The notes: a model not told the origin generated them from the sequence alone. 64,000 bases of DNA from Bosea sp. 29B (GCF_902506165.1 NZ_LR733817.1:2620090-2684089), one strand, 5' to 3'. Positions 26,913 to 36,290 are shown, counted from the stretch's first letter. Translations and numbers: made by a program.

Positions 26913-29453
26913 TCATTCAGCCGCTGCGAGGCGCGCTCGTGGATGTAACCCTTGCGTCATGCGAGCCGAGCCGCCGAAGCGCTTCAGGCGCAGCGCGTTG
27001 GCCAGCACGCTGACGCTGGAGAGTGCCATGGCAAGGCCCGCGAACATCGGCGACATCAGGATGCCGAACGCTGGATAGAGCGCGCCCGCCGCGACCGGGA
27101 TCAGCACGACATTGTAGCCGAAGGCCCAGACCAGATTCTGGCGGATGTTGGCGATCGTAGCCTTCGAGAGGGCGATGGCCTTGGCGACGCCTTCGAGATC
27201 GCCCGACATCAGGACGACATCGGCGCTCTCGATCGCGATGTCAGTGCCGGTGCCGATAGCGATACCGACATCCGCTTGAGCCAGAGCAGGTGCGTCATTA
27301 ATACCGTCGCCGACGAAGGCGACCTTGACGCCGCCGGCCTGCAGCGACTTGACGACCTCGGCCTTGCCGGTCGGCAGCACCTCGGCTACGACCTCATCGA
27401 TGCCGAGCCGCCTTGCGATGGCGTCGGCCGTGCGCCTGTTGTCGCCGGTGATCATGACGACGCGCAGTCCCAGCCCATGCAGGGCAGCGATGGCTGCGGG
27501 CGTCGTCTCCTTGATCGGATCCGCGACGGCAATGATGGCGGCGAGCTTGCCGTCGATCGCGGCGTAGAGCGGCGTCTTGCCGGCGTCGCCGAGTTGCGCG
27601 GCCTGCTCGGCGAAGGCTGAGAGATCGAGCCCTAGACGCACCATCAGCCGGTCCGCGCCGACCTCGATAAGCCGGCCTTCGACCATGGCCTTGACGCCGA
27701 AGCCTGGCTCGCCTGCGAAGTCCGCGGGCTCGACAAGCGCCAGACCGCGCTGGCGCGCCGCCGCGACGATGGCTTCGGCGACGGGATGCTCGGAGCGCGT
27801 CTCGACGGAGGCGACCAGCTGCAGCACGTCTGCTTCCGCAAATCCGGCAGCGACCGCGATGTCGGTCAGTTCGGGCCGGCCCTTGGTCAGGGTGCCGGTC
27901 TTGTCCAGCGCCACCGTCTTCGCATCTTTCAACGACTGAAGCGCCTCGCCCTTCCGGAACAGGATGCCGAGTTCAGCCCCCTTGCCGGTTCCGACCATGA
28001 TCGAGGTCGGCGTCGCCAGCCCCATGGCGCAGGGGCAGGCGATGATCAGGACCGCGACCGCATTGACCAGTGCGTAGGAGAGCGCGGGGCTCGGGCCGAA
28101 GGCGAGCCAAGCGGCGAAGGTCAGTAGCGCGAGTCCGATCACGACCGGCACGAACCACATGGTGACCTTGTCGACGAGCGCCTGGATCGGCAATTTCGAG
28201 CCTTGCGCCGCCTCAACCGTGCGCACGATCTGCGCGAGCAACGTGTCGGCGCCGACCTTTTGCACCGTGAAGCGGAAGGCGCCCGTGCCGTTGATCGTGC
28301 CGCCGGTGACGCCTGAGCCCGGCTCCTTGCGTGCGGGGATGGGCTCACCCGTGATCATCGCCTCGTCGACGTAGGAGACACCGTCGACAACCTCGCCATC
28401 GACGGGAATGCGCTCACCAGGGCGCATGATGACGATGTCGCCGGGAATCACGGTCGCGATGCCGACATCGACTTCGATGCCGTCACGCAGAACGCGCGCC
28501 GACTTGGCCTGCAGCGACATCAGCCGGCGGATGGCCTCGCTCGTGCTGCCCTTGGCGCGGGCCTCGAACCAACGTCCGAGCAGGATCAGTGTGATGATGA
28601 CCGCGCCGGCCTCGAAATAGGTGTAGTCCGTCCCCTCCGGAAGCACGGAGGGCGCGAATGTCGCGACGGTCGAGTAGAGAAAGGCGGCGCTGGTGCCGAG
28701 AACCACAAGAGAGTTCATGTCGGGCGCGCCGCGTAGCAGTGCTGGCCAGCCTTTCTGGATGAAGCGCATGCCGGGCACGAGCATGACGAAGCCTGCGAGC
28801 AGGAACGAGAGCAGCTTGATGTTAAACTCGCCGATGCGGCCGGCGAGGAAATGGTGCAGCGTCTCCGACATGTGCATGCCCATTTCGAAGACGAGCAGCG
28901 GCGCGGTCGCGATCGCCGCGATGATCACGGCCTGGCGTAGGCTGGCCTGCTCCTCCTCGCGGGCCTGCCTCTCACGATCGGTCGTATCGACCCCATCGTG
29001 AACGAACTCGGCCTCGTAGCCGACGCCGACCACGGCTGCGACAAGGCGTGACGCCGCCTCCGCGCCGCCCAACACCCGCACCGTGGCCCGCTGCGTCGCC
29101 AGATTGACGTTTGCACCGAGTACGCCAGGCACTGTCTTTAGGGCGCGTTCAACCCGGCCGACGCAGGACGCGCAGGTCATGCCGGCGACGTTCAATTCGA
29201 TCGTACTCTCGGCTGGCTCATAACCGGCCTTGCGGATCGCGGCGGCTATGGCGCCGGCGTCGACCTTTCCCGACGGGACGGTGACTACGGCGCGCTCAGT
29301 TGCCAGATTGACTGCGACGGCATCGACTCCCTCGACCGTCGCGACGGCGCGTTCGACGCGTCCCACGCAGGATGCGCAGCTCATTCCGGCTATTGGAATA
29401 TCGAATTGGCTTGCAGGCGACGCGGTGCGTCTTGCCATCGTTGCAGTCGACAT
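26913..29453 (-). CDS. copA: Copper-translocating P1B-type ATPase, second copy
   Basis: 846-residue Cu(I) export pump. Two N-terminal HMA domains carry MSCASC (about residue 24) and MTCASC (about 92). The CPC motif in IIACPCAMG is near 471, DKTGT near 515, SEHP in the nucleotide domain, and GDGINDAPA near 714. Eight transmembrane helices are expected. The ATG at 29453 follows GGAGAG; the frame is open to 29564 without a site. It has its own CueR promoter and leads an operon with cueR. It is a paralogue of the pump at the left edge. Confidence 0.97.
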   Translation of the reverse strand: MSTATMARRTASPASQFDIPIAGMSCASCVGRVERAVATVEGVDAVAVNLATERAVVTVPSGKVDAGAIAAAIRKAGYEPAESTIELNVAGMTCASCVGRVERALKTVPGVLGANVNLATQRATVRVLGGAEAASRLVAAVVGVGYEAEFVHDGVDTTDRERQAREEEQASLRQAVIIAAIATAPLLVFEMGMHMSETLHHFLAGRIGEFNIKLLSFLLAGFVMLVPGMRFIQKGWPALLRGAPDMNSLVVLGTSAAFLYSTVATFAPSVLPEGTDYTYFEAGAVIITLILLGRWFEARAKGSTSEAIRRLMSLQAKSARVLRDGIEVDVGIATVIPGDIVIMRPGERIPVDGEVVDGVSYVDEAMITGEPIPARKEPGSGVTGGTINGTGAFRFTVQKVGADTLLAQIVRTVEAAQGSKLPIQALVDKVTMWFVPVVIGLALLTFAAWLAFGPSPALSYALVNAVAVLIIACPCAMGLATPTSIMVGTGKGAELGILFRKGEALQSLKDAKTVALDKTGTLTKGRPELTDIAVAAGFAEADVLQLVASVETRSEHPVAEAIVAAARQRGLALVEPADFAGEPGFGVKAMVEGRLIEVGADRLMVRLGLDLSAFAEQAAQLGDAGKTPLYAAIDGKLAAIIAVADPIKETTPAAIAALHGLGLRVVMITGDNRRTADAIARRLGIDEVVAEVLPTGKAEVVKSLQAGGVKVAFVGDGINDAPALAQADVGIAIGTGTDIAIESADVVLMSGDLEGVAKAIALSKATIANIRQNLVWAFGYNVVLIPVAAGALYPAFGILMSPMFAGLAMALSSVSVLANALRLKRFGGSARMTQGLHPRARLAAAE

Positions 29454-29481
29454 GATGTCTCTCCGAACATTGATGGCATAG

Positions 29482-29512
29482 GATATGGTCCTTCCCATAA
29501 TGGTAAGGTCAA
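29482..29512 (-). promoter_or_regulatory. CueR-type promoter of the second copA
   Basis: Minus-strand -35 TTGACC (29512-29507) and a -10-like CATATC (29487-29482) are spaced 19 bp apart around the dyad ACCTTACC-N4-GGGAAGG. This is the MerR-family promoter form and resembles the left copA promoter. Confidence 0.8.
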
Positions 29513-29594
29513 GGGCTTTCGTCTCGATTCGCCGGAAAAATTGCGGCGGATGAAGCCGGCTCACGGACCATCTACGCGATCAAGAAAAAAGGGC

Positions 29595-29625
29595 TTGACC
29601 TTACCACTGTGGAAAGCCGCAGCCT
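29595..29625 (+). promoter_or_regulatory. CueR-type promoter of the CopZ-like gene
   Basis: TTGACC (29595-29600) and CAGCCT (29620-29625) are 19 bp apart, with a half-dyad ACCTTACC and a weaker right arm TGGAAAGC. It points rightwards at the copper chaperone gene and lies about 80 bp from the divergent copA promoter. Confidence 0.65.
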
Positions 29626-29659
29626 CCGCTCACCATCAACCGAACAGGAGGCCGCAGCC

Positions 29660-29932
29660 ATGTGCTCGTGCCAGCAGCATTCCAATTCTTCAGCCGAGAC
29701 GACTACTGTTGAGCCGCAATCCGGCCTGAATTTCCGGGTCGACGACATGACCTGCGGCCACTGCGCCGGCACGATCAAGAAGGCGATCGAAACCACCTTG
29801 CCGGGCACGACCGTGAATGCCGATCCTGCCTCGAAGCTCGTCACTGTGCAGGGGTTTGGCGACTACGCCGCGATCAAGTCGATCGTGATCGGCGCCGGCT
29901 ATAAGCCGAGCGCCGCGCCTGCATCCGCATAA
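29660..29932 (+). CDS. copZ: CopZ-like copper chaperone (HMA domain)
   Basis: 90-residue cytoplasmic metallochaperone. The HMA motif is MTCGHC within FRVDDMTCGHCAGTIKKAI. An N-terminal MCSCQQHSN adds two further Cys. It should carry Cu(I) to CopA. AGGAGG precedes the ATG by 8 nt; the frame is open slightly further upstream. Divergent from copA and under its own CueR-type promoter. Confidence 0.88.
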   Translation: MCSCQQHSNSSAETTTVEPQSGLNFRVDDMTCGHCAGTIKKAIETTLPGTTVNADPASKLVTVQGFGDYAAIKSIVIGAGYKPSAAPASA

Positions 29933-30019
29933 GCGACTTTCACGCGGGCGAAGGCGGCACGGGGCAGGCGAGACCTGTTCCCGAAAGATCGCTCGTTCGG
30001 GCAACAGAGGGGATCTATC

Positions 30020-30316
30020 ATGACGAAGACGGCGATTATTCTGGCTGCGCTTGCTCTGGCAGGCGCGGCCAATTCCACCGCCCGCGCCGCCGATGGCGAC
30101 ACCGTCAAGGCCATCAAGGCGCGCGGCGAACTGCTATGTGGCGTCTCGACCGGCGTCTCGACGGGGATTTCGACGTTGGACAATCAGGGTAACTGGAAAG
30201 GCCTCGAAGTCGAGTTCTGTCGAGGATTGGCTGCAGCTATGTTGGGCGACGCAACCATCTGGACGCGGCCGCGTGCTGCTTTGTCCGAGGCCGCACGGAG
30301 CGCGACCTCGGATTGA
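30020..30316 (+). pseudogene. Truncated amino-acid ABC transporter solute-binding protein
   Basis: 98 residues. A signal peptide (ending ARAADG) and the family N-terminus (TVKAIKARGELLCGVSTG, GNWKGLEVEFCRGLAAAML) are intact with a good GAGGGG site, but resemblance stops at about residue 77 and the frame ends soon after. Full-length proteins are about 340 residues. It is a 5' fragment left by a deletion or insertion. Confidence 0.72.
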
Positions 30317-30327
30317 TGATTCGCGGA

Positions 30328-30744
30328 TCAGTTAGCCTTGAAGCTCAGGGCGTAGGGGGTGTTGTCGGGCTTCATGCCGGGAGTGTCTACTGTCGTCGAT
30401 GCCTTGCCGAAGTCGTAGGTCGCGTTGCCATTGGTTTCGTAATGGATCATCGCGACGTAGTCGGTGCCCGCATTGGCGCCGGGAACCTTGACGGTGACGT
30501 TGCTGGTCGTCCCGGTCTTGACGGCGGTGTGGCCGATCGATTCCGGCAGGACCGGCTTGCCGTCCGCGACCGCATGGATGACGACGTAGCCGTCCTTGTC
30601 GATGCGGACTGAGGGGAACATAATCGCTCCGTCCTTCACCGAGGCGGCCTTGACGTCGATGTTGAGATGATCGGCCTTGGCGGCGACGCTGAAGACCGTG
30701 ACGGCGATGGCCATACCGGCCGCGGCGATAAGGGTCTTTTGCAT
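30328..30744 (-). CDS. Exported beta-sandwich protein (DUF7282-like)
   Basis: 138 residues with a Sec signal peptide ending AAKADH. The mature region (VSVKDGAIMFPSV-like strand pattern, YVVIHAVADGKPVLPES, YVAMIHYETNGNATYDFG) resembles the DUF7282 small Ig-like domain. It faces the truncated binding-protein gene. A role in metal or envelope stress is inferred only from its neighbours. Confidence 0.65.
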   Translation of the reverse strand: MQKTLIAAAGMAIAVTVFSVAAKADHLNIDVKAASVKDGAIMFPSVRIDKDGYVVIHAVADGKPVLPESIGHTAVKTGTTSNVTVKVPGANAGTDYVAMIHYETNGNATYDFGKASTTVDTPGMKPDNTPYALSFKAN

Positions 30745-31083
30745 AACAGTCTCCCGTAGTTCTCTGGTTGTCCAAGGGCGGACTTACGTCGCTGGATGAA
30801 TCGGGTACAGCCGAGCCGCCGGTTTGGATGCGCCGGGGAGGGGGCTCAATTGGTCCTGAGCCGCGCGCCAGTTGCTGATACGGCAACTCTCCCCGGGCAA
30901 CTTTGCTCTAAAACGATCTGCTTCCCGGAGTTCAAAGGGCCACGTTGCGGAATTCATCGCGATCCGGCGCCATCTCGCGGGAAATGTTACAATCTGTAAC
31001 ACCGCTGAACTTCTGCTACTCAACGACGTTCGTCCCAGAGGCAGGCACTCAATTACCTGCCCGTTTGAGATCGGGGACGTCAG
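30745..31083. other. Intergenic region with one palindrome
   Basis: About 340 bases between two divergent genes. The one clear element is GTTACA-ATC-TGTAAC at 30986-31000. I see no supported coding frame. Confidence 0.5.
30986..31000. promoter_or_regulatory. Palindrome GTTACA-N3-TGTAAC
   Basis: A perfect six-base-arm inverted repeat about 85 bp upstream of the glutaredoxin-MauE gene. Thirteen of its bases (ACAATCTGTAACA) recur at 32507-32519, upstream of the methyltransferase. Likely an operator for an unidentified regulator. Confidence 0.45.
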
Positions 31084-31827
31084 ATGGTGCAGGCAAGAGG
31101 AGAACATGCAACGCTCTATCGCATGGTGACCAATGAGCACATCTGTCCGTTCGGACTGAAGTCGCTCGATCTGCTTTCCCGGGAAGGCTTCGCGGTCGAC
31201 GATCATCTTCTGAGGTCGCGGCCGGAGATCGATGCCTTTAAGGCCGAGCATGATGTGAAGACCACGCCGCAGACCTTCATCGCAGGCGAGCGGATCGGCG
31301 GGTATGACGATCTGCGCAGGCATCTCGGCAAGCCGGTCGCGGACCCTGAACAGGTGAGCTACAGGCCGGTCGTGGCCGTCTTCGTCATGGCCGCGCTAAT
31401 GGCGGTCGCCGCCAATTGGGCCTCGTCGGGGACCATCGTTTCCGTCCGCACGGTCGAATGGTTCACCGCCTTCAGCATGTGCATCCTGGCGCTCCTGAAG
31501 CTGCAGGATGTCGAGCGGTTCTCCAACATGTTCCTGGGCTACGACCTGCTTGCGCAGCGCGTCGTGCGCTACGCCTATTTCTATCCGTTCGCCGAGGCGC
31601 TGGCCGGCGTCCTGATGATCGCCGGAGCGCTGCTCTGGCTCGCGATCCCGGTCGCGCTCGTGATCGGCCTCGTCGGCGCGGTCTCCGTCGTCAAGGCGGT
31701 CTACATCGACAAGCGCGAGATCAAATGCGCCTGCGTCGGCGGCGACAGCAAGGTTCCCCTCGGCTTTGTATCGCTGACCGAGAACCTGATGATGGTTGCC
31801 ATGGCGATCTGGATGCTGGCCCGCTGA
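31084..31827 (+). CDS. Glutaredoxin domain fused to MauE/DoxX-like membrane protein
   Basis: 247 residues. Residues 10-85 form a glutaredoxin-like domain (ATLYRMVTNEHICPFGLKS, TTPQTFIAGERIGGYDDL) whose active site is CPFG rather than CPYC, so it is a monothiol type. Residues 95-245 have four hydrophobic helices of the MauE family with a CAC motif near the end (EIKCACVGG). Such fusions occur in copper and mercury loci and may supply reducing equivalents across the membrane. It precedes a DUF305 gene. Confidence 0.8.
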   Translation: MVQARGEHATLYRMVTNEHICPFGLKSLDLLSREGFAVDDHLLRSRPEIDAFKAEHDVKTTPQTFIAGERIGGYDDLRRHLGKPVADPEQVSYRPVVAVFVMAALMAVAANWASSGTIVSVRTVEWFTAFSMCILALLKLQDVERFSNMFLGYDLLAQRVVRYAYFYPFAEALAGVLMIAGALLWLAIPVALVIGLVGAVSVVKAVYIDKREIKCACVGGDSKVPLGFVSLTENLMMVAMAIWMLAR

Positions 31828-31874
31828 CAACCTGGCGGCTCTGCCGCGCTATCACTCAACCAAGGAGGTTCCCG

Positions 31875-32327
31875 ATGAGCTACGCCCGCTTCGGCGTTAT
31901 GATTGCCGTGTCGACCATCGTCATGTTTGGCCTGATGTATCTCAACACCTTCGAACTCGATCACGTTTTCTTCAGCCAGACCCGAGCCTGGATGGCGCTG
32001 CTCATGGGCGCGACGATGGCCGTTCTGATGCTTGGATTCATGCTGAAAATGTACGCGAACAAGGCGGCCAATATCGCGATCTTCGCAGGGAGCGTCGCGG
32101 TCTTCGCCGTGTCGCTCTGGCTAGTGCGCAGCCAGACGACGGTCGATGACGTCTCATACATGAAGGCGATGATCCCGCACCACTCCATCGCGATCATGAC
32201 CAGTGGCCGAGCCCGTATCGTCGATCCGCGCGTGCGCAAGCTGGCGGACGATATCATCGCTGCCCAGGTCAGGGAAATCGCGGAGATGAAGCAGCTGATC
32301 GCCGATCTACAGGCGAAGGCCCGGTAA
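31875..32327 (+). CDS. DUF305 membrane-anchored protein
   Basis: 150 residues with three N-terminal transmembrane helices and a C-terminal soluble DUF305 helical domain. The signature MIPHHSIAIM contains the His pair thought to bind metal. AAGGAGG precedes the ATG. DUF305 proteins are frequent companions of copper-resistance genes. The gene follows the glutaredoxin-MauE gene by 47 bp, probably in one operon. Confidence 0.85.
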   Translation: MSYARFGVMIAVSTIVMFGLMYLNTFELDHVFFSQTRAWMALLMGATMAVLMLGFMLKMYANKAANIAIFAGSVAVFAVSLWLVRSQTTVDDVSYMKAMIPHHSIAIMTSGRARIVDPRVRKLADDIIAAQVREIAEMKQLIADLQAKAR

Positions 32328-32486
32328 ACGTGAGCAAGTACACTGGCGGGTGATCGCCGGGCAGTGAAGGAACACGGTCTTCACCAGAGTGCTCAACCCG
32401 AGCAACAACGCAGCGAGGAGGAAGATGGCGACGCCGCCAATCGCCCACTTCATTCCGCCATTGCCGCTGATGTCGGCGCTTTCCAT
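32307..32486 (-). CDS. Possible small membrane protein
   Basis: 59 residues from the ATG at 32486, preceded by GAGGA. One strong hydrophobic helix (WAIGGVAIFLLAALLLGL) and a C-terminal HCPAITRQCTC stretch. It overlaps the DUF305 gene end on the opposite strand by 21 bp. The family is not recognised; it could be a remnant. Confidence 0.35.
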   Translation of the reverse strand: MESADISGNGGMKWAIGGVAIFLLAALLLGLSTLVKTVFLHCPAITRQCTCSRLPGLRL

Positions 32487-32615
32487 CGCCACATCCTCGG
32501 CTTGCAACAATCTGTAACAGAGCGAGGATTGACGCCCGGCGATTTCACCTTGCTGGTCAGGGCATCCCGCGCCTCACGTCATGCAACGGCGTCGATGGTC
32601 AGAAAGCGCCCGACG

Positions 32616-33419
32616 ATGGCCGAACAAAAAATCAGCTTCGACGACGGGGCTGCGTACGAGCTATTGATGGGAAAATGGAGCCAGCTTGTTGGTGACGTTT
32701 TCCTGGATTGGCTATCGCTGGATTGGCTATCGCTGCCAAGCGGTCTGCGCTGGATCGACGTCGGCTGCGGCAATGGCGCCTTTACTCAACTCGTCGTTGA
32801 TCGATCTGCGCCAGCTGAGGTTCAAGGGGTCGACCCCTCTTCTGGACAGCTTGTTTTTGCGCGTAAGCGATCTGCGGCGCGGCTGGCAAAATTTCAGCAA
32901 GGCGACGCGATGGCGTTGCCTTTCGATGATGATCGGTTTGATGCCGCCGTGATGGCGCTAGTGATATTCTTCGTTCCCGAGCCGGCCAAAGGTGTCGCGG
33001 AAATGGTGCGCGTCGTGCGCCCTGGCGGCTGGGTCTCGGCATATGCCTGGGACATCCCCGGCCGCGGCTTTCCGCTGGCAGCTATCCAGGACGAGATGCT
33101 GCCTTTCGGGATCGTTCCTATGCGCCCACCACATCCTGAGGTCTCTCGGATGGATGCCCTGCTTGAGCTTTGGGAAAGTGCAGGACTTGAGCAGCTCGAT
33201 TCTCGAGAAATCGTCGTGCAACGAGAGTTCGCCAGTTTCGAAGAATTCTGGACGATAGGGTTAACCGGCGCCAGCATTGGCGAGCAAATCGCAAGCTTGA
33301 CTAACATCGACGCAGAACTCCTCAAGGAGCGCGTGCGTCTGCGCCTGCCTGCGGATGCTCAAGGGCGCGTTATTTATAGTGCGCGCGCCCATGCGATCGT
33401 GGGTCGCGTCTCAAAATAG
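32616..33419 (+). CDS. Class I SAM-dependent methyltransferase
   Basis: 267 residues. Motif I is WIDVGCGNGAFT, followed by VQGVDPS, DAMALPFDDDRFD and VRVVRPGGW. It resembles UbiE/Methyltransf_11 enzymes; the acceptor is unknown. An in-frame 15-bp tandem duplication repeats DWLSL just before motif I. An earlier in-frame ATG lies at 32595. Neither start has a strong ribosome site. Confidence 0.85.
   Translation: MAEQKISFDDGAAYELLMGKWSQLVGDVFLDWLSLDWLSLPSGLRWIDVGCGNGAFTQLVVDRSAPAEVQGVDPSSGQLVFARKRSAARLAKFQQGDAMALPFDDDRFDAAVMALVIFFVPEPAKGVAEMVRVVRPGGWVSAYAWDIPGRGFPLAAIQDEMLPFGIVPMRPPHPEVSRMDALLELWESAGLEQLDSREIVVQREFASFEEFWTIGLTGASIGEQIASLTNIDAELLKERVRLRLPADAQGRVIYSARAHAIVGRVSK
32703..32732 (+). 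repeat. 15-bp perfect tandem duplication inside the methyltransferase
   Basis: CTGGATTGGCTATCG occurs twice back to back (32703-32717, 32718-32732). The length preserves the frame and adds five residues. Confidence 0.95.
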
Positions 33420-33481
33420 ATGGCGCGTTCTCGTCACAAAATTCGTACGCGAATTGTAGACTAAATTTCGCCAAACTGATC

Positions 33482-34540
33482 TCATCGTTCTTGCCTATCT
33501 GTATCCCGGCCTTTGCGATCAGGAGCTTGGTCCCTAACAGGTCGAGTGCGCTGAGCTGCGGAGGCTAGTTCCCGCACCAACTGCTCGCGCCTCGTTTCCG
33601 GGTCCGGCATCTTCGCCACGAATTCCCGGACCTTCATCGCGAGAGCCCGATCGCTCCCCTTCCCGGTCCGCTCAAGCTCCTTGGCATGAGCCAGATACTG
33701 AGCCCGTATCTTGACCTGCCGGTCGCGAGCCTTTTGCTCCCAGGGACGCGCACCAACAACTCCCGCCTTTGCCGCTCGAACGACATCGTGCCGAGCCCCC
33801 TTGTCGGTGTCCGGAACGACTCCACGTCGACGCAGCGCCACCACCGTGCCCTTGTCGTACTTCCGCACCTTCCCCCGCGTCCGCCGCGGCGTTGCTTCGG
33901 CCGCGACGCCTCGCAAGCGAAGCTCGCCGGCAAACCGCTCGCGCCAGGCTGCCAGATCGGCCTTCCGCGGGTTGAGACGCTTTCCATTGTAGCCCTGCGA
34001 ACGAACCGTTAGATGGACATGCGGGTGCTTGTCATCGAGATGCTGGACGAAGACATAGTCGTGGTTCGGTCCAAAGGTCTCGATCGCGAACGCGCGCACG
34101 GCATCCTTCACCGCGATCGGATCGGTGCCAGGCGGCATCGACAGGATGATGTTGACCGACACGCTGCCGTCGCGCCGGCGCTTGTCGTCGAGCACAGTAT
34201 CATCGGTCCAGCGCGACTGAAGATCCTTGAGACCCTCTCTGCCCTGCATGAGCGAACCCTGCTCAGTCTCCGCCGTCAGCTCGCCATTGCGCATGATGTA
34301 TTCGAGATGGGATTTGAGATGCCCGGCATCTTTCGTGCGCCCGGTGATCTTGACCATCACCTCCGGCGCACGGCCCACGATCCGCTCCAGCCGCGCCCGC
34401 ATTGCAGGCGTGACACGCTGCGGAGCGACAGGATCGGGAATGTCGGCCTCGGACACGCGCGGCCGTCGCACCGGCGTCCGCCAGACATAGGAGATGGGCG
34501 GCAGGTCATCGAGAAGCTCCTTGGCGCCCTTCCCGCTCAT
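33482..34540 (-). CDS. Relaxase / mobilisation nuclease
   Basis: 352-residue DNA-nicking protein for transfer. The metal-binding three-His motif is HPHVH (172-176) within DDKHPHVHLTV, and the likely catalytic Tyr81 is in SHLEYIMRNG. The C-terminal 100 residues are basic and helical. It belongs to the VirD2/MobP-like group. It overlaps mobC by one base and acts on the oriT candidate at 35.1 kb. Confidence 0.85.
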   Translation of the reverse strand: MSGKGAKELLDDLPPISYVWRTPVRRPRVSEADIPDPVAPQRVTPAMRARLERIVGRAPEVMVKITGRTKDAGHLKSHLEYIMRNGELTAETEQGSLMQGREGLKDLQSRWTDDTVLDDKRRRDGSVSVNIILSMPPGTDPIAVKDAVRAFAIETFGPNHDYVFVQHLDDKHPHVHLTVRSQGYNGKRLNPRKADLAAWRERFAGELRLRGVAAEATPRRTRGKVRKYDKGTVVALRRRGVVPDTDKGARHDVVRAAKAGVVGARPWEQKARDRQVKIRAQYLAHAKELERTGKGSDRALAMKVREFVAKMPDPETRREQLVRELASAAQRTRPVRDQAPDRKGRDTDRQER

Positions 34541-35049
34541 CAGCGGCCCTCCCAGTAGGTGCTGGTCCGTTCGAGGACGGATTTCAACTCGCCCTGCAGC
34601 GCTTCCAACGCGGCGCGTGCGTCGTCGAGACCGGATTTGGCCCCTTCCGCCGAGCCTCCCTCACCAGCGTTCGCAGCCCGCGCGATCTGGTTGATGTTGC
34701 CGCCGATCCGATTGAGCTCGCGCGCGATCGCCCGCAGCGCCTCCCGCTCGCCGTCAGATTGCTGCGCCGGCGCGCCAAGACGGGACCGGACCAGCGACGC
34801 GATCCACTGCGTCCGCGTCATCCCGCGCGTCGACGCCAGCTCGCCAAGCTGACGCAGCTCGCTCTCCCGAAAGCGCACCGTCACCTTCTGCGGCGCGCCG
34901 ACTCCAATGGGTGCGCGCTTTGATTCCGGTGCGCCGACAGCGCCCTCGATCAGCCGGCGGATGAGTGCAGACTTCCCGCCTTCCGTCGCCGCCAGCGCGG
35001 CGAACTGAAGCGCCAACTCGTCCGAAACCCGCAACGTCAGCGTCGGCAT
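34540..35049 (-). CDS. MobC-like relaxosome accessory protein
   Basis: 169 residues. The middle region (VTVRFRESELRQLGELASTR) looks like a ribbon-helix-helix DNA-binding fold. The C-terminal segment ARELNRIGGNINQIARAAN is the family hallmark of MobC-type mobilisation proteins. It would bind near oriT and help load the relaxase. The start lies 98 bp from the predicted nick. Confidence 0.82.
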   Translation of the reverse strand: MPTLTLRVSDELALQFAALAATEGGKSALIRRLIEGAVGAPESKRAPIGVGAPQKVTVRFRESELRQLGELASTRGMTRTQWIASLVRSRLGAPAQQSDGEREALRAIARELNRIGGNINQIARAANAGEGGSAEGAKSGLDDARAALEALQGELKSVLERTSTYWEGR

Positions 35050-35103
35050 CAGGGCGCCCTCTCACCGCAACGAGAACCACCGACGCGCCGAAGCGCGCGG
35101 CCA

Positions 35104-35147
35104 CGCCAAACTGGCGTAATAATTTGCTGGCGGCAAGCCTATCCTGC
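35104..35147 (+). other. Predicted origin of transfer (oriT)
   Basis: CCTATCCTGC at 35138-35147 matches the IncP/Ti nick core YATCCTG, with the cut predicted after G35146. An inverted repeat CGCCA-N3-TGGCG at 35104-35116 lies upstream, as usual for this oriT class. It sits just before mobC and the relaxase. Confidence 0.68.
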
Positions 35148-35292
35148 ACTAGAACGCACCACAAGACTCTCAACCATCCACCTCGGTTAACGATTCGTGA
35201 AGAGCGATTCAGCAGCGCCGATGGCAGCCCAAAGGAAACTGACGATGCTGACGCTGATTCAGGAAATGAGACCGCCCTTGAAACGACGCAGC

Positions 35293-35306
35293 GTGGTTCA
35301 AACCAC
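35293..35306. promoter_or_regulatory. GGTTYRAACC palindrome, copy 1
   Basis: GTGGTTCAAACCAC, six-base arms around CA, between parB and the mobC operon. It is one of six copies in the module and a likely KorB-type operator for the mobilisation genes. Confidence 0.6.
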
Positions 35307-35335
35307 ACTCTGGGCGAAGCGCTGTGCTTGCAGCG

Positions 35336-36286
35336 TCAGCCGATGAGAACCGCTTCGATCCGAAGCGCGGTCACGACAGCATCCTCGACCGACCCGTCAT
35401 CGAACGAGACGCGCGCGAACCCTTGGCTGCTCGCCGTCGTGTCATCGAGCACCAAAGCACCGTGTCGCTTGCCGACACGGACTCGCACGACAGCCAAGCC
35501 CTTTGCCGCCGGGCGCGACCGCGGTGCCATCGCTACAGAAGCGCGCGCACTCCGGTCAGATCGACGACTGGGCTCGGTGCTCTCGTTCAATCCAACCGGC
35601 TCCTCAGCCCTCGCATCGATCGCTGCTGGCGGCGTGCCGGATGATCGGACCGTCGCCGCAAACTCTCTCGCTTGGGCATCGTTGAACGCCGTGCCGTGCT
35701 CGACCGCGCGCTCGACCTCTCCCGGCTCCTGTCGCCAGGCCTGATAGAGTTCGTAGACGGCGCGTATCGAACTCGTCGCCAGCATCTCCTGCAGGAAGGG
35801 CGGCATCTTCGGCACCGCGCCATAGCGTGAAACCCAGTCGCGTGGTTTGCCCAGACGCCGAGCAATCTCCGTCTGCTTCTCGCCGGCCTCAATCCGCGCC
35901 GTAATGAAGCGTGCGATCTCGTTTGCCTTCAGATCATCACGCTGAATGTTCTCAACCATCTGGGCGTAGGGTTTCGCTTCATCCGCATCCTGAATAAAGA
36001 TGGCTGCCTCATCGAGCTTGGCGAGCTTTGCCGCCCGGTATCTCCGCGCTCCCATCACGATGATGAAGCGCCCGGCCTGTTGCGCGCGCCGGACCACGAT
36101 CGGCTGGAGAATGCCCTCGATCCGGATCGAGGCCGCCAGATTCTGAAGCTCTTCCTCGGGAAACTCGCGCCGCGGCTGATCAGGATCCTCGTCGATCAGA
36201 TCCAGCGCGACCTTGAGCGGCCGACCGTCGGACGCATTGCCGACAGCAACGTCCGCAAGATCCTTGAAGCTCAGATCCAGCGCCAT
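35336..36286 (-). CDS. parB: KorB-like ParB partition protein
   Basis: 316 residues. The ParB N-terminal nuclease/CTPase-like domain shows DPDQPRREFPEEELQNLAASI and MGARRYRAAKLA, followed by a helix-turn-helix (EIARRLGKPRDWVSRY). The C-terminus (VRVGKRHGALVLDD...SFDDGSVEDAV) looks like the SH3-type dimerisation domain of IncP KorB. It should bind the repeated TGGTTYRAACCA sites for segregation and repression. It follows parA by 4 bp. Confidence 0.9.
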   Translation of the reverse strand: MALDLSFKDLADVAVGNASDGRPLKVALDLIDEDPDQPRREFPEEELQNLAASIRIEGILQPIVVRRAQQAGRFIIVMGARRYRAAKLAKLDEAAIFIQDADEAKPYAQMVENIQRDDLKANEIARFITARIEAGEKQTEIARRLGKPRDWVSRYGAVPKMPPFLQEMLATSSIRAVYELYQAWRQEPGEVERAVEHGTAFNDAQAREFAATVRSSGTPPAAIDARAEEPVGLNESTEPSRRSDRSARASVAMAPRSRPAAKGLAVVRVRVGKRHGALVLDDTTASSQGFARVSFDDGSVEDAVVTALRIEAVLIG

Positions 36287-36290
36287 GCAA

